Positions 17,315 to 25,299 of a stretch of 64,000 nt of DNA are shown piece by piece. A program made the translations under genes and the position numbers. The DNA is from Caloranaerobacter sp050286925 (GTDB taxonomy: Bacteria; Bacillota; Clostridia; Tissierellales; Thermohalobacteraceae), in contig NZ_JBFWFX010000005.1 of assembly GCF_050286925.1 (NCBI RefSeq), positions 62,001 to 126,000 on the forward strand, written 5' to 3'. Positions within the stretch are counted from its first letter, which is position 1. Every line of letters starts with the position of its first letter. The notes beneath the pieces are model-generated. The model worked only from the letters and a program-made list of their open reading frames with translations. It was not told where the DNA came from and ran no database searches.

Positions 17315-18875
17315 AAAATTCTTTTAATTTACTAATTAAATTTTTCTTAGGTGTGCTTTCAATTATGCTTTTCAAATCATTTATTTGTGATTCTAAACAT
17401 TCAATATATAGTAGATTTTCTTCATATTTTTCTTTTATCGATTTTATTATTTGTGATATGTCTTGGTTTTCTTTTTTATATTTGTCTACTAAATCGTTTA
17501 AGCTATCTAATTTAGTTAAAATTGAATTTAAATCATTTTTATCTGATTTTATCTTGTTTTCTAAATTTTTTGTATTATTTAGTAATAATGTTTCTATTTC
17601 TTTTTTTATCAAATTAATATTATATGTTTTCGAAAAAATATCTTTTATCTGTCGATTTGTATTGTCAACAAATTCTTTTATATTGTTATTTTCAAAAATA
17701 AAAGGTTCAATTTTAGCATTAATTGTATTTATATTTTTGGAACTGTTTGTAATTTTATTTTTCTGATTTATTGTTGTATTTAAGTTTAACTTAGAAATTT
17801 TCATATTATTATTTGTAAAATTTTTTGTGTTTGAGATATCTGTATTAAGATATTTACAATATAATTCTATAGTATCAGTAATTTTTGCATATATATGGTT
17901 AATTTTTATTTTACTTTTTTCCTTAGGATTATTAGATATATATCTGAAATACTTCCAGTTTTGATTTCCAAGATTATCTAAAGATGTGTCATTTGTCCAT
18001 GAAAATCCAAAATCTTTAGAAGTCAAACCTTTAATTGAGTTGTTTTGCTTATATAACATACGTAAAACTCCAAAATCTTCATAGATTATAGGATGTGTGT
18101 ATGTGCTACGAGATAAAGGCAATTCAATGGATTCCCATTTACCTTTTTGATTAGTAATTACTGAACGTTGTTTATAAACGAAACGCAGATTGTTATTATC
18201 GAGTTTAGACCAGACTAAATGTATTACATTTCTGTTATCGACGAATATATAAGGATGCAGGTTATCTACCGATACATCAGATACTCTTATAGGATATTTT
18301 GACCAATTTTTTAAAAATGAACTGTAATGTGTATAATATATTTGTTGGGTTTTATTTTCTACATTTTTATATACTAAATGAATATTATCAAGTTTATCGA
18401 AATCTAAATAATAGGGACTCATATATTTCCCAGGTGTAATGCTAATTACATTTTTCTTTTCCCAAGATTGTTTATTTCCAACAATATGTTGAATAGTCCA
18501 AACTGTAGAATTAATAATATTACTAAATGCATAGAAAATATGTATTTCATCTTTTATTACTTTTAGATAGAAATAATCGTATCTATTAGACTTTATATCA
18601 AGTGTTGTAAGATTTTTTTCTGATAATGTATCTTTAGAGTAAATGTAGTATATAAGTTCTCCTGTTTTTGTAATGCAAAGTATGTGTATTTTATCATTAT
18701 TATCGATGTCTACAGAATAATCTATGATGTCTAAACTTATAAGTTCCTTAGATTTTAAGATTTTTCTATTTTCATCATATATGTTACTAAAAATGGTATT
18801 GTTTTTATAAAAAATATTGTAGTAAATGCCAGTTGAAGTTCTAATTATAAAGCTTTCTTTAGAATGTAAACTCAT
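17307..18875 (-). CDS. Beta-propeller (BNR-like) protein with C-terminal coiled coil
   Basis: A 522-residue protein with no signal peptide. The first 300 residues hold at least five repeats of the type D-x-x-N-x-I-H-L-V/I-Y followed by a strand (for example NDKIHIL, DEIHIFY, DNIHLVY, NVIHLVW), as in sialidase-like propellers. An Asn/Lys-rich linker follows, then a coiled coil at about 430-505 (SILTKLDSLNDLV and after). I recognise no catalytic residues, so it is probably structural. GGGGTGA on the minus strand supports the ATG at 18875; an ATG at 18884 is too close to it. The 3' end overlaps the DUF3343 gene. A spore-coat role is inferred from the neighbours. Confidence 0.65.
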   Translation of the reverse strand: MSLHSKESFIIRTSTGIYYNIFYKNNTIFSNIYDENRKILKSKELISLDIIDYSVDIDNNDKIHILCITKTGELIYYIYSKDTLSEKNLTTLDIKSNRYDYFYLKVIKDEIHIFYAFSNIINSTVWTIQHIVGNKQSWEKKNVISITPGKYMSPYYLDFDKLDNIHLVYKNVENKTQQIYYTHYSSFLKNWSKYPIRVSDVSVDNLHPYIFVDNRNVIHLVWSKLDNNNLRFVYKQRSVITNQKGKWESIELPLSRSTYTHPIIYEDFGVLRMLYKQNNSIKGLTSKDFGFSWTNDTSLDNLGNQNWKYFRYISNNPKEKSKIKINHIYAKITDTIELYCKYLNTDISNTKNFTNNNMKISKLNLNTTINQKNKITNSSKNINTINAKIEPFIFENNNIKEFVDNTNRQIKDIFSKTYNINLIKKEIETLLLNNTKNLENKIKSDKNDLNSILTKLDSLNDLVDKYKKENQDISQIIKSIKEKYEENLLYIECLESQINDLKSIIESTPKKNLISKLKEFFK

Positions 18876-18909
18876 AACATTCACCCCACAAAAAATTTAT
18901 AAAAATATG

Positions 18910-18937
18910 CACCAAAGTTGCTATATTTCATAATATG
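18910..18937 (+). promoter_or_regulatory. Sigma-K-like promoter of the coat-protein gene
   Basis: CACC (18910-18913), a 15-base spacer and CATAATATG (18929-18937) fit the sigma-K pattern mACm-N15/16-CATANNNTA with one change. It lies 50 bases before the start of the probable coat protein gene. Confidence 0.5.
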
Positions 18938-18986
18938 AAAGTAAAGATGAATTTATTAAATTAATTATTTAGAGGGGTGAAAATAT

Positions 18987-19625
18987 ATGACAAATGGATT
19001 TGATCCAAGTCCTGGCGATCCAATAATGGAAAATGACTTAAATTATATTACAGAAACAGTATGTATAATAGCGGATAAAGTATATGCTCATTGTCAACAA
19101 AGAGAATGTTTCCCTGAAGTAGAAGTAGATTTAGAAGGCGGAACATTTAAGAGTATCAGATTTAAACCAGGTTTTATTGTAGATGGGACTTTAATTGTTA
19201 CTGATTTACCAAACAGACCTAATTTTAAAAGAGTAAGATTTACTTTAAGAATACCATATGAAATAACTAGAACAGACGGAACTGTAATAGAAGGATTCTT
19301 ACCTGATATACTTAAAGATATAGTAATGTTTATTCCACCTGCAAGAGATGAATTTGAGTTTAGAATTGTAGTTGAAACTAGGTCGCAAGTATTAGATACA
19401 CCAACTGAAATTGATGGGTTATTGAGGTTTGCTGTTGGTACTTTCTTGATTATTAAAGTAGTCGGCAGAGTACAATTGTTAATACCAGCATTCGGATTCT
19501 GTCCTGAACCACCAGAGTGTGAAGAATTTAGTCCTGAAGAAAATATTTGTAAACAATTTGATTATGAACCATTCCCTGATTTCTTCCCACCACAATTTGA
19601 AGATTTATTTCCAGAAATAGAGTAA
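18987..19625 (+). CDS. Probable spore coat / exosporium-type structural protein
   Basis: A 212-residue acidic protein. The N-terminal phrase VCIIADKVYAHCQQRECFPE resembles clostridial spore-surface proteins that contain a VCI-x-KVYDxC-type opening. The middle is beta-rich, and the C-terminus is rich in Pro, Phe and Glu with a few cysteines (CPEPPEC). It has no signal peptide or membrane helix. GAGGGGTGA gives a strong ribosome site, a sigma-K-like promoter precedes it and a strong terminator follows, so it is probably a highly expressed single gene in the mother cell. The family assignment is by resemblance; function is inferred. Confidence 0.6.
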   Translation: MTNGFDPSPGDPIMENDLNYITETVCIIADKVYAHCQQRECFPEVEVDLEGGTFKSIRFKPGFIVDGTLIVTDLPNRPNFKRVRFTLRIPYEITRTDGTVIEGFLPDILKDIVMFIPPARDEFEFRIVVETRSQVLDTPTEIDGLLRFAVGTFLIIKVVGRVQLLIPAFGFCPEPPECEEFSPEENICKQFDYEPFPDFFPPQFEDLFPEIE

Positions 19626-19632
19626 TGTATTT

Positions 19633-19663
19633 AAAAAAGAGGTGCAAATAGCACCTTTTTTTT
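19633..19663 (+). terminator. Rho-independent terminator after the coat gene
   Basis: GGTGC-AAATA-GCACC with an upstream A-run and a downstream run of eight T. It is strong and typical. Confidence 0.9.
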
Positions 19664-19675
19664 GTAGCTAAAATT

Positions 19676-19703
19676 AACAATATAGTAAAATAAACATAAT
19701 GTA
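19676..19703 (+). promoter_or_regulatory. Sigma-K-like promoter of the nucleotidyltransferase gene
   Basis: AACA (19676-19679), a 15-base spacer and CATAATGTA (19695-19703) match mACm-N15/16-CATANNNTA at every defined position. It lies 20 bases before the start codon region and right after the coat-gene terminator. Confidence 0.55.
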
Positions 19704-19723
19704 TTAATGAAAGGAGGAAGGGC

Positions 19724-20758
19724 ATGAAAGGTATAATATTATCTGCTGGTAAAGCTACAAGATTATATCCATTAACTAAAGATACTCCAAAAACGACATT
19801 GAAAGTTCTAAATAAGTCAATTTTAGAACGTATCATAGATTCGTTTGTAAAAGTGAATATTAAGGAAATAGGAATAGTAATAAATGGAAAAGAAGAGAAA
19901 TATATTGATATTTTAAACCGTTTTCATTATAAAAATGTTAATATTCGGTTTTTCTATCAAAGAAAACCTTTAGGAATAGCACATAGTGTACTACAAGTTG
20001 AAGATTTTATTGACGATAATTTTGTTCTGATATTAGGGGACAATATCTATGATATAGATTTAAAAGAAAATATAAGGATGTTTTATCAGGAAAAAAGCAG
20101 TTGTCATTTAATAGTGAAAAAAGTAAAACAACCTGAAAGATTTGGTATAATTGAAGTATTAGGAGATAAAATCATAGATATTAAAGAAAAACCTAAAATA
20201 GCGACAAGTAATATGGCAATAACAGGTATTTATATATTTGATAAAAGTATTTTTGAAGCGTGTAAAAGCATAAAGCCATCGAAAAGAGGAGAATATGAAA
20301 TAACTGATGCTATAAAATATCTTGTAGATAATAATTATAAAGTAACGTTTAGTGAAACAAAAAAATGGTGGATGGATCTAGGTACACCTGATGATATTTT
20401 TAAAGCTAATAAATATCTTTTAAATAAAATAAATACATCTATTGAAGGTTATATAGATGATACTTGTAAAATACATGGAAAAGTTAAAATCGGTAAAAAT
20501 ACAAAATTAATAAATTCTTATATTAATGGACCTGTTTTTATTGGAAAGAACTCTTTTGTAAGTAATTGCATAATAGAGCCATATACTATAATTGGGGATA
20601 ATGTAAATATAAAAAATATTAAAGTAGAAGGAACTTCTATTTACAATACGGTTTTATTAAGAAATAGTAAAATTCATATTGTTGAAAGTATAGTTATCGA
20701 TAATATAGTGTATTATAAAACTAAGGATAATATATTTAACTATTATTACATTAAATAA
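19724..20758 (+). CDS. Sugar-1-phosphate nucleotidyltransferase
   Basis: A 344-residue enzyme of the RmlA/GlmU-like class. The N-terminal nucleotide-binding motif reads LSAGKATRLYPLTKDTPKTT, with KAT in place of the usual G-x-GTR and TT in place of the usual PL, so the active-site loop is somewhat divergent. Catalytic regions LGDNIYD and IKEKPK are present. From about residue 245 it has hexapeptide repeats of a left-handed beta helix. It probably makes a UDP- or dTDP-sugar. GGAGGAAGGG precedes the ATG. With the epimerase and GT2 genes it may form a spore-glycan pathway. Confidence 0.8.
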   Translation: MKGIILSAGKATRLYPLTKDTPKTTLKVLNKSILERIIDSFVKVNIKEIGIVINGKEEKYIDILNRFHYKNVNIRFFYQRKPLGIAHSVLQVEDFIDDNFVLILGDNIYDIDLKENIRMFYQEKSSCHLIVKKVKQPERFGIIEVLGDKIIDIKEKPKIATSNMAITGIYIFDKSIFEACKSIKPSKRGEYEITDAIKYLVDNNYKVTFSETKKWWMDLGTPDDIFKANKYLLNKINTSIEGYIDDTCKIHGKVKIGKNTKLINSYINGPVFIGKNSFVSNCIIEPYTIIGDNVNIKNIKVEGTSIYNTVLLRNSKIHIVESIVIDNIVYYKTKDNIFNYYYIK

Positions 20759-20770
20759 TTGTGTTTGTTT

Positions 20771-20798
20771 AAGGGATTTAAAAGTCCCTTATTATTTT
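20771..20798 (+). terminator. Terminator after the nucleotidyltransferase gene
   Basis: AAGGGA (20771-20776) pairs with TCCCTT (20785-20790) around a short loop and is followed by ATTATTTT. Confidence 0.75.
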
Positions 20799-20825
20799 GT
20801 CAAGTTTTTTTAAAATATTTGAATG

Positions 20826-20854
20826 TTGACAGATTTAGTAGGTTATAATATACT
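20826..20854 (+). promoter_or_regulatory. Vegetative promoter of iscR
   Basis: TTGACA (20826-20831), a 17-base spacer and TATACT (20849-20854) make a near-consensus sigma-A promoter. The start point would fall near 20861, directly before the palindrome at 20867-20883. Confidence 0.8.
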
Positions 20855-20866
20855 TAATATAGAATT

Positions 20867-20883
20867 CCAAGTGATTCACTAGG
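20867..20883. promoter_or_regulatory. Palindromic operator, probably the IscR autoregulation site
   Basis: CCAAGTGATTCACTAGG is a dyad in which AGTGA and TCACT, and the outer CC and GG, are symmetric about the central base. The symmetry resumes outward after one mismatch. It sits just downstream of the iscR promoter and 21 bases before the iscR start, the expected place for repression by IscR. Confidence 0.6.
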
Positions 20884-20903
20884 GATTATAAAGAGGTGAT
20901 AGT

Positions 20904-21353
20904 ATGAAGTTATCTACAAAAGGAAGATATGGTTTAAAAGCAATGTTTGAATTAGCAAAGAGATATGGAGAAGGTCCAATACCCCTGAAAAGTATTGCTG
21001 ATAGCCAAGATATATCAGAAAATTATTTGGAACAACTTATTTCTGTTTTGAAAAAGGAAGGTATTGTAAATAGCGTACGTGGAGCACAAGGAGGATACTT
21101 ACTAGCATACCATCCTAAGGATATAACAGTTGGTAGAATTTTAAGAGCTTTAGAAGGTGATTTAGCTCCTACTGATTGTGTTATTAAAGATGAAGCTTTT
21201 AAATGCGATAAAGAAGATTTCTGCGTAACAAAAACTATTTGGATCAAGATAAGAGACAGTATAAATGAGGTAATTGATTCAGTGACTTTACAAGATATGG
21301 TCGATGAACACTATAAAATGAATAAAAATAAGGGTTATATGTATTATATATAG
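20904..21353 (+). CDS. iscR: Rrf2-family Fe-S cluster regulator IscR
   Basis: A 149-residue Rrf2 regulator. It starts MKLSTKGRYGLKAM, has a winged helix with the recognition segment SENYLEQLISVLKK, and carries three cysteines (92, 101, 107) in the [2Fe-2S]-binding region. It controls Fe-S cluster assembly genes in response to cluster status. It precedes iscS and iscU, and an operator-like palindrome lies in its own leader. AGAGGTGAT marks the start. Its TAG stop overlaps the first bases of a two-hairpin repeat that separates it from iscS. Confidence 0.93.
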   Translation: MKLSTKGRYGLKAMFELAKRYGEGPIPLKSIADSQDISENYLEQLISVLKKEGIVNSVRGAQGGYLLAYHPKDITVGRILRALEGDLAPTDCVIKDEAFKCDKEDFCVTKTIWIKIRDSINEVIDSVTLQDMVDEHYKMNKNKGYMYYI

Positions 21354-21476
21354 CAAAATCTTCGAATTAAATAAAAATTAAGGAAGATTTTGCTGAAATC
21401 CATAAACGGAAATTATATTTATAATTAATTATACACTATTTAAAAAGGTATATAATTTCCTATGAATTATAAAAAA
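21353..21476 (+). repeat. Two-hairpin intergenic repeat, copy A
   Basis: Hairpin 1: GCAAAATCTTC (21353-21363) and GAAGATTTTGC (21383-21393), perfect 11 pairs, 19-base loop. Hairpin 2: ATCCATA and GGAAATTATAT (21398-21418) against ATATAATTTCC and TATGAAT (21450-21467), 31-base loop, with one mismatch and an AAC bulge. It ends TTATAAAAAA. The element begins at the last base of the iscR stop codon. Copies B (23137) and C (26759, reversed) share both hairpins. Confidence 0.85.
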
Positions 21477-21534
21477 CTCTTTTATTGTGTTAAAATAATA
21501 AAATGAAATTTATATGTTTATAGGAGGTTTTCTT

Positions 21535-22713
21535 ATGATGAAATATGTATATATGGACTATGCTGCTACAACTCCTGTTAAAAAAGAAGTTTTAGAAGAA
21601 ATGATACCATATTTTACAGAAAAATATGGTAATCCATCAAGTATATATAGAATAGGCAGAGAGTCTAGAGCAGCAATTGATGAAGCTAGAGAAAGGGTAG
21701 CTAAAATAATAGGTGCTAAATCTAAAGAAATTTATTTTACAAGTGGAGGTTCAGAATCTGACAATTGGGCTATTAAAGGAGTTGCATTTGCAAATAGAGA
21801 TAAAGGTAATCACATTATAACTAGTAAGATTGAACATCATGCAGTACTACATGCTTGTGAATATCTAGAAAAACATGGTTTTGAAGTTACTTATTTAGAT
21901 GTAGATGAATATGGTATAGTTGATTTAGAGCAGCTTAGAAATGCTATAACAGATAAAACTATTTTAATTACTATTATGTTTGCTAATAATGAGATTGGAA
22001 CTATACAGCCTATTGAAGAAATAGGTAAAATAGCAAGAGAAAAAGGAGTTTATTTCCATACTGACGCAGTTCAAGCTATAGGTAATATTGAGATTGACGT
22101 TAATAAACTTAATATAGATTTGCTTTCTATGTCAGCACATAAATTTTATGGTCCTAAAGGAGTTGGTGCATTATATATCAGAGAAGGTGTTAAAATTCAT
22201 CCTTATATACATGGTGGTGCTCAAGAAAAAAATAGAAGAGCTGGAACTGAAAATGTTGCAGGAATAGTAGGATTAGCAAAAGCACTAGAATTAGCCTATG
22301 AAAATTTAGAGGAGCATAATAAAAAGCTAATTTATTTAAGAGATAAACTTATTAAAGAAGTTACTAGTAAAATTGATTATGTAAGAGTAAATGGGCATCC
22401 AGAAAAAAGACTACCAGGAAATGTAAATTTCTCTATAGAATTTGTTGAAGGTGAAGCTTTACTATTGAGTTTAGATATGATGGGAATAGCTGCATCTAGT
22501 GGTTCTGCATGTACTTCTGGTTCTTTAGACCCATCACATGTATTACTTGCAATAGGATTGCCTCATGAAATAGCACATGGTTCACTAAGGTTTACATTAG
22601 GAGATTTCAATACAGAAGAAGATGTGGACTATGTAGTTGAGAATTTAGTTAAGATTGTAGGAAGATTAAGAGAAATGTCACCATTGTATGAGAGTGTAAA
22701 GGAGGGTAAATAA
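21535..22713 (+). CDS. iscS: Cysteine desulfurase IscS/NifS
   Basis: A 392-residue PLP enzyme that takes sulfur from cysteine for Fe-S clusters and tRNA thiolation. The PLP lysine is in SAHKFYGPKG and the active cysteine loop is SGSACTSGSLDPSH; MDYAATTPV is the family start. The long loop around the cysteine indicates a group I (IscS/NifS) enzyme. AGGAGG at 21522-21527 supports the ATG at 21535 or the next one at 21538. Its stop overlaps the iscU start by one base (TAATG). Confidence 0.95.
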   Translation: MMKYVYMDYAATTPVKKEVLEEMIPYFTEKYGNPSSIYRIGRESRAAIDEARERVAKIIGAKSKEIYFTSGGSESDNWAIKGVAFANRDKGNHIITSKIEHHAVLHACEYLEKHGFEVTYLDVDEYGIVDLEQLRNAITDKTILITIMFANNEIGTIQPIEEIGKIAREKGVYFHTDAVQAIGNIEIDVNKLNIDLLSMSAHKFYGPKGVGALYIREGVKIHPYIHGGAQEKNRRAGTENVAGIVGLAKALELAYENLEEHNKKLIYLRDKLIKEVTSKIDYVRVNGHPEKRLPGNVNFSIEFVEGEALLLSLDMMGIAASSGSACTSGSLDPSHVLLAIGLPHEIAHGSLRFTLGDFNTEEDVDYVVENLVKIVGRLREMSPLYESVKEGK

Positions 22714-23138
22714 TGTATTCAGAAAAGGTTATGGATCATTTTATGAATCCTAGAAATGTAGGTGAAATTGAAGATGCAGATGGAGTTGGTCAAGTAGGAA
22801 ATCCTAAATGTGGAGATATAATGAAAATATACTTAAAAATAGAAGATGGTATTATAGTAGATGTTAAGTTCAAAACATTTGGATGTGGTTCTGCAATTGC
22901 TTCTTCAAGTATGGCTACTGAATTAATCAAAGGGAAAAGTATTGAGGAAGCAGTTAAATTGACAAATAAGGCTGTAGCTGAGGCTTTAGATGGGCTTCCT
23001 CCTGTGAAAATGCATTGTTCAGTTTTAGCTGAACAAGCAATTAAAGCAGCTCTTTTAGATTATGCTAAGAAAAACAATATCACAATAGAGGGTTTGGAAG
23101 ATTTCAATCCAGATGAAGACCCACACGGACATGAATAA
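22713..23138 (+). CDS. iscU: Fe-S cluster scaffold protein IscU/NifU
   Basis: A 141-residue scaffold with the cluster ligands in GNPKCGD, FKTFGCGSAIASSS and VKMHCSVLAEQA, and the conserved aspartate after the first cysteine. It receives sulfur from IscS, to which it is translationally coupled. The C-terminal His/Asp/Glu tail (DEDPHGHE) is common in clostridial members. The second repeat element begins at its stop codon. Confidence 0.95.
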   Translation: MYSEKVMDHFMNPRNVGEIEDADGVGQVGNPKCGDIMKIYLKIEDGIIVDVKFKTFGCGSAIASSSMATELIKGKSIEEAVKLTNKAVAEALDGLPPVKMHCSVLAEQAIKAALLDYAKKNNITIEGLEDFNPDEDPHGHE

Positions 23139-23254
23139 AATCTTCGTTTTAAACAATTTATAAGGAAGATTTCATTAAAATCCATTACGGAAATTATATT
23201 TAAAATTATCTACAATATTAATAATGTATATAATTTCCTATGGATTATAAAAAA
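23137..23254 (+). repeat. Two-hairpin intergenic repeat, copy B
   Basis: Same layout and orientation as copy A: AAATCTTC (23138-23145) with GAAGATTT (23165-23172) and a 19-base loop, then ATCCAT and GGAAATTATAT (23180-23199) against ATATAATTTCC and ATGGAT (23228-23245) with a 28-base loop, ending TTATAAAAAA. It starts within the iscU stop codon. Loops differ from copy A while stems are kept, which suggests selection on structure. Confidence 0.85.
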
Positions 23255-23279
23255 GCTACTGCTAAACAGTAGCTTTTTT
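23249..23279 (+). terminator. Strong terminator after iscU
   Basis: AGCTACTG-CTAAA-CAGTAGCT with A-run before and T-run after. It closes the iscRSU transcript and overlaps the tail of repeat copy B. Confidence 0.92.
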
Positions 23280-23361
23280 CAAAGTTAAATAAATTGCATA
23301 CTTTAAAAAATTGAGGCAAAATATATTATTATACAAAATAGATGATAGATAGAGGTGGATT

Positions 23362-24456
23362 ATGGAAAAAAAGAAAGTTGTAATAGGAATGAGTGGTGGT
23401 GTTGATAGTTCAGTTGCAGCATATTTACTTAAAGAAATGGGTTATGAAGTAATAGGAGTTACAATGCAGATTTGGCAAGAAAAAGACCCTAATGTTATAG
23501 AAAAGGAAGGAGGATGTTGTTCACTTTCAGCAGTTGAAGATGCTAGAAGAGTTGCTAATCATTTAGGTATACCTTACTATGTTATGAATTTTAAAAACGT
23601 TTTTAAAGAAAAAGTCATAAATTATTTTATAGATGAATATGGTAAAGGAAGAACACCAAATCCTTGTATAGCTTGTAATAGGTTTGTTAAATTTGAAGAA
23701 TTATTAAGAAGAGCTAAATCACTTGGTGCAGATTATGTTGCAACTGGTCATTATGCTAAAATTGTATATGATGAAGAAATAGGCAGATATTTATTAAAAC
23801 GCTCTGAAGCAGTAGGTAAAGACCAAACTTACGTGCTATATAATTTAACACAGGACCAATTAAAACATATACTGATGCCTTTAGGTAATATTGGAAACAA
23901 AGAAAAGGTTAGAGAAATAGCAAGAGAATTAGGTTTAATTGTGGCTGAAAAGCCAGAAAGCCAAGAAATTTGTTTTATTGAAGACAATGATTATGGTAAG
24001 TTTATAAGAGAAAATGCTAAATATAAAATTGAACCTGGGTATTTTGTAGATACTGATGGAAATATTTTAGGAAAACATAAGGGAATAACACACTATACAA
24101 TTGGACAAAGAAAAGGTTTAGGTTTAGCACTTGGAAAACCAGTCTATGTTATACACATTGATCCTGAAAAAAATATAGTAGTTGTTGGTGATGCTGAAAA
24201 AGTTTTTGGTACTGAGCTTATTGCAGATGATTTGAACTTTATACCATTTGAAAAACTAACAAAACCATTAAAAGTTAAAGCTAAAATTCGATATACTGCA
24301 AAAGAAACAGATGCTACTATATATCCTATTGAAGAAGATAAAGTTAAAGTTGTGTTTGATACACCAGTTAGAGCTATAACGCCAGGTCAATCTATTGTAT
24401 TTTATGATGAAGATATTGTTGTTGGTGGTGGAACAATTTTGAAGAAAATATTATAA
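23362..24456 (+). CDS. mnmA: tRNA-specific 2-thiouridylase MnmA
   Basis: A 364-residue enzyme that thiolates U34 of tRNA-Lys, -Glu and -Gln using sulfur that starts with IscS. The PP-loop is GMSGGVDSSVAA, the first catalytic cysteine is in NPCIACNR, and the second is in SQEICFIED; GQRKGLGLALGKP is also typical. It follows the isc genes but has its own leader after a strong terminator. AGAGGTGG precedes the ATG. Confidence 0.96.
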   Translation: MEKKKVVIGMSGGVDSSVAAYLLKEMGYEVIGVTMQIWQEKDPNVIEKEGGCCSLSAVEDARRVANHLGIPYYVMNFKNVFKEKVINYFIDEYGKGRTPNPCIACNRFVKFEELLRRAKSLGADYVATGHYAKIVYDEEIGRYLLKRSEAVGKDQTYVLYNLTQDQLKHILMPLGNIGNKEKVREIARELGLIVAEKPESQEICFIEDNDYGKFIRENAKYKIEPGYFVDTDGNILGKHKGITHYTIGQRKGLGLALGKPVYVIHIDPEKNIVVVGDAEKVFGTELIADDLNFIPFEKLTKPLKVKAKIRYTAKETDATIYPIEEDKVKVVFDTPVRAITPGQSIVFYDEDIVVGGGTILKKIL

Positions 24457-24514
24457 TTGAATTGTGGAATAATAAATTATATAAGAAATAAATCTATAAA
24501 GTGAGGTCTTTTTA

Positions 24515-25054
24515 GTGAAAAAAGCCAGTGAAATCATTGGATTACCTGTAATGACCAAAGTTTCTGGGAAGAAAATAGCTGTTATAAAAGATTTAGTTTT
24601 TTCAAGAAAGAAGTTTAGAATTCTGGCTTTAATGACATATGAAGGAAGTGTTTTTAAGGAAGCGAAAATAATAAAATATAAAAATGTAATAAGTATTGGA
24701 AAAGATGTTATTATAGTTGATAAAGAAAATGTTATTGAATCTGCAGCAGATATACCTGACATTTTTCAATTAATAAAGGAAAGAAAAAAAATAATAGGCG
24801 AGGATGTAATAACAGAAGCTGGAGAAAATATAGGGATAATAAAAGATATAATAATAGACGAAGATAATGGGAAAGTATTAGGGTTTATTTTATCTGATGG
24901 TTTGATTCAGGACATTATGGATGGTAGGAATATACTACCTTATATATATGGTATTACCTTTGGTGAAGATGCCTTGATAATTTCAAATGAAATCAAAACA
25001 GAGTTTGATAAAAGTAAGGAATATTTCAAAAAACTGTTAGAATTAGAACGGTAA
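24515..25054 (+). CDS. PRC-barrel domain protein
   Basis: A 179-residue protein with two PRC-barrel repeats, at about residues 5-80 (ASEIIGLPVMTKVSGKKI) and 88-170 (IIGEDVITEAGENIGIIKDI). The family is linked to RNA processing and cell-surface or photosynthetic complexes; the role here is unknown. The start is GTG at 24515 after GTGAGGT. It lies next to a small membrane protein and an AI-2E family permease, a set often seen together upstream of alaS. Confidence 0.85.
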   Translation: MKKASEIIGLPVMTKVSGKKIAVIKDLVFSRKKFRILALMTYEGSVFKEAKIIKYKNVISIGKDVIIVDKENVIESAADIPDIFQLIKERKKIIGEDVITEAGENIGIIKDIIIDEDNGKVLGFILSDGLIQDIMDGRNILPYIYGITFGEDALIISNEIKTEFDKSKEYFKKLLELER

Positions 25055-25097
25055 AAGAGTAATAAACTAAGTATAAACGATTAAAGGAGTGTATAAA

Positions 25098-25259
25098 ATG
25101 AAAGGTAAATTTGTAAAAGGAGTTATTACTGGTAGTATAATTGGTGCTACAGCAGGAATATATGCTGCAAGTAGAATGACTCCTAGACAGAGAAAGAGAC
25201 TAATGAGAACAGGTAAAAAAATGATTTTTACTATGATGGATAATATGGGATGGTTTTAA
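25098..25259 (+). CDS. Small YtxH-like membrane protein
   Basis: A 53-residue protein starting MKGKFVKGVITGSIIGAT. Residues 7-25 form a glycine/alanine-rich membrane-insertable helix, followed by a very basic segment (RMTPRQRKRLMRTGKK), then a Met-rich end. This is the pattern of short YtxH-like proteins. AAAGGAGTG lies eight bases before the ATG, and a hairpin follows the stop. Codon use and the ribosome site support a real gene. Confidence 0.7.
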   Translation: MKGKFVKGVITGSIIGATAGIYAASRMTPRQRKRLMRTGKKMIFTMMDNMGWF

Positions 25260-25283
25260 ATAAGGCAGCTTTGCTGCCTTTAT
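25260..25283 (+). terminator. Hairpin after the small membrane protein gene
   Basis: AAGGCAGC-TTT-GCTGCCTT is a perfect eight-pair stem followed by TATATAT. The weak T-run suggests partial termination, so the downstream permease may be read through at a lower level. Confidence 0.65.
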
Positions 25284-25299
25284 ATATGAGGAGGTTATT

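Noticed and set aside
17353..17766. 137-codon + strand frame inside the beta-propeller gene
   Set aside because: Hydrophobic Phe/Leu/Ser-rich antisense of the coiled-coil region, without a ribosome site.
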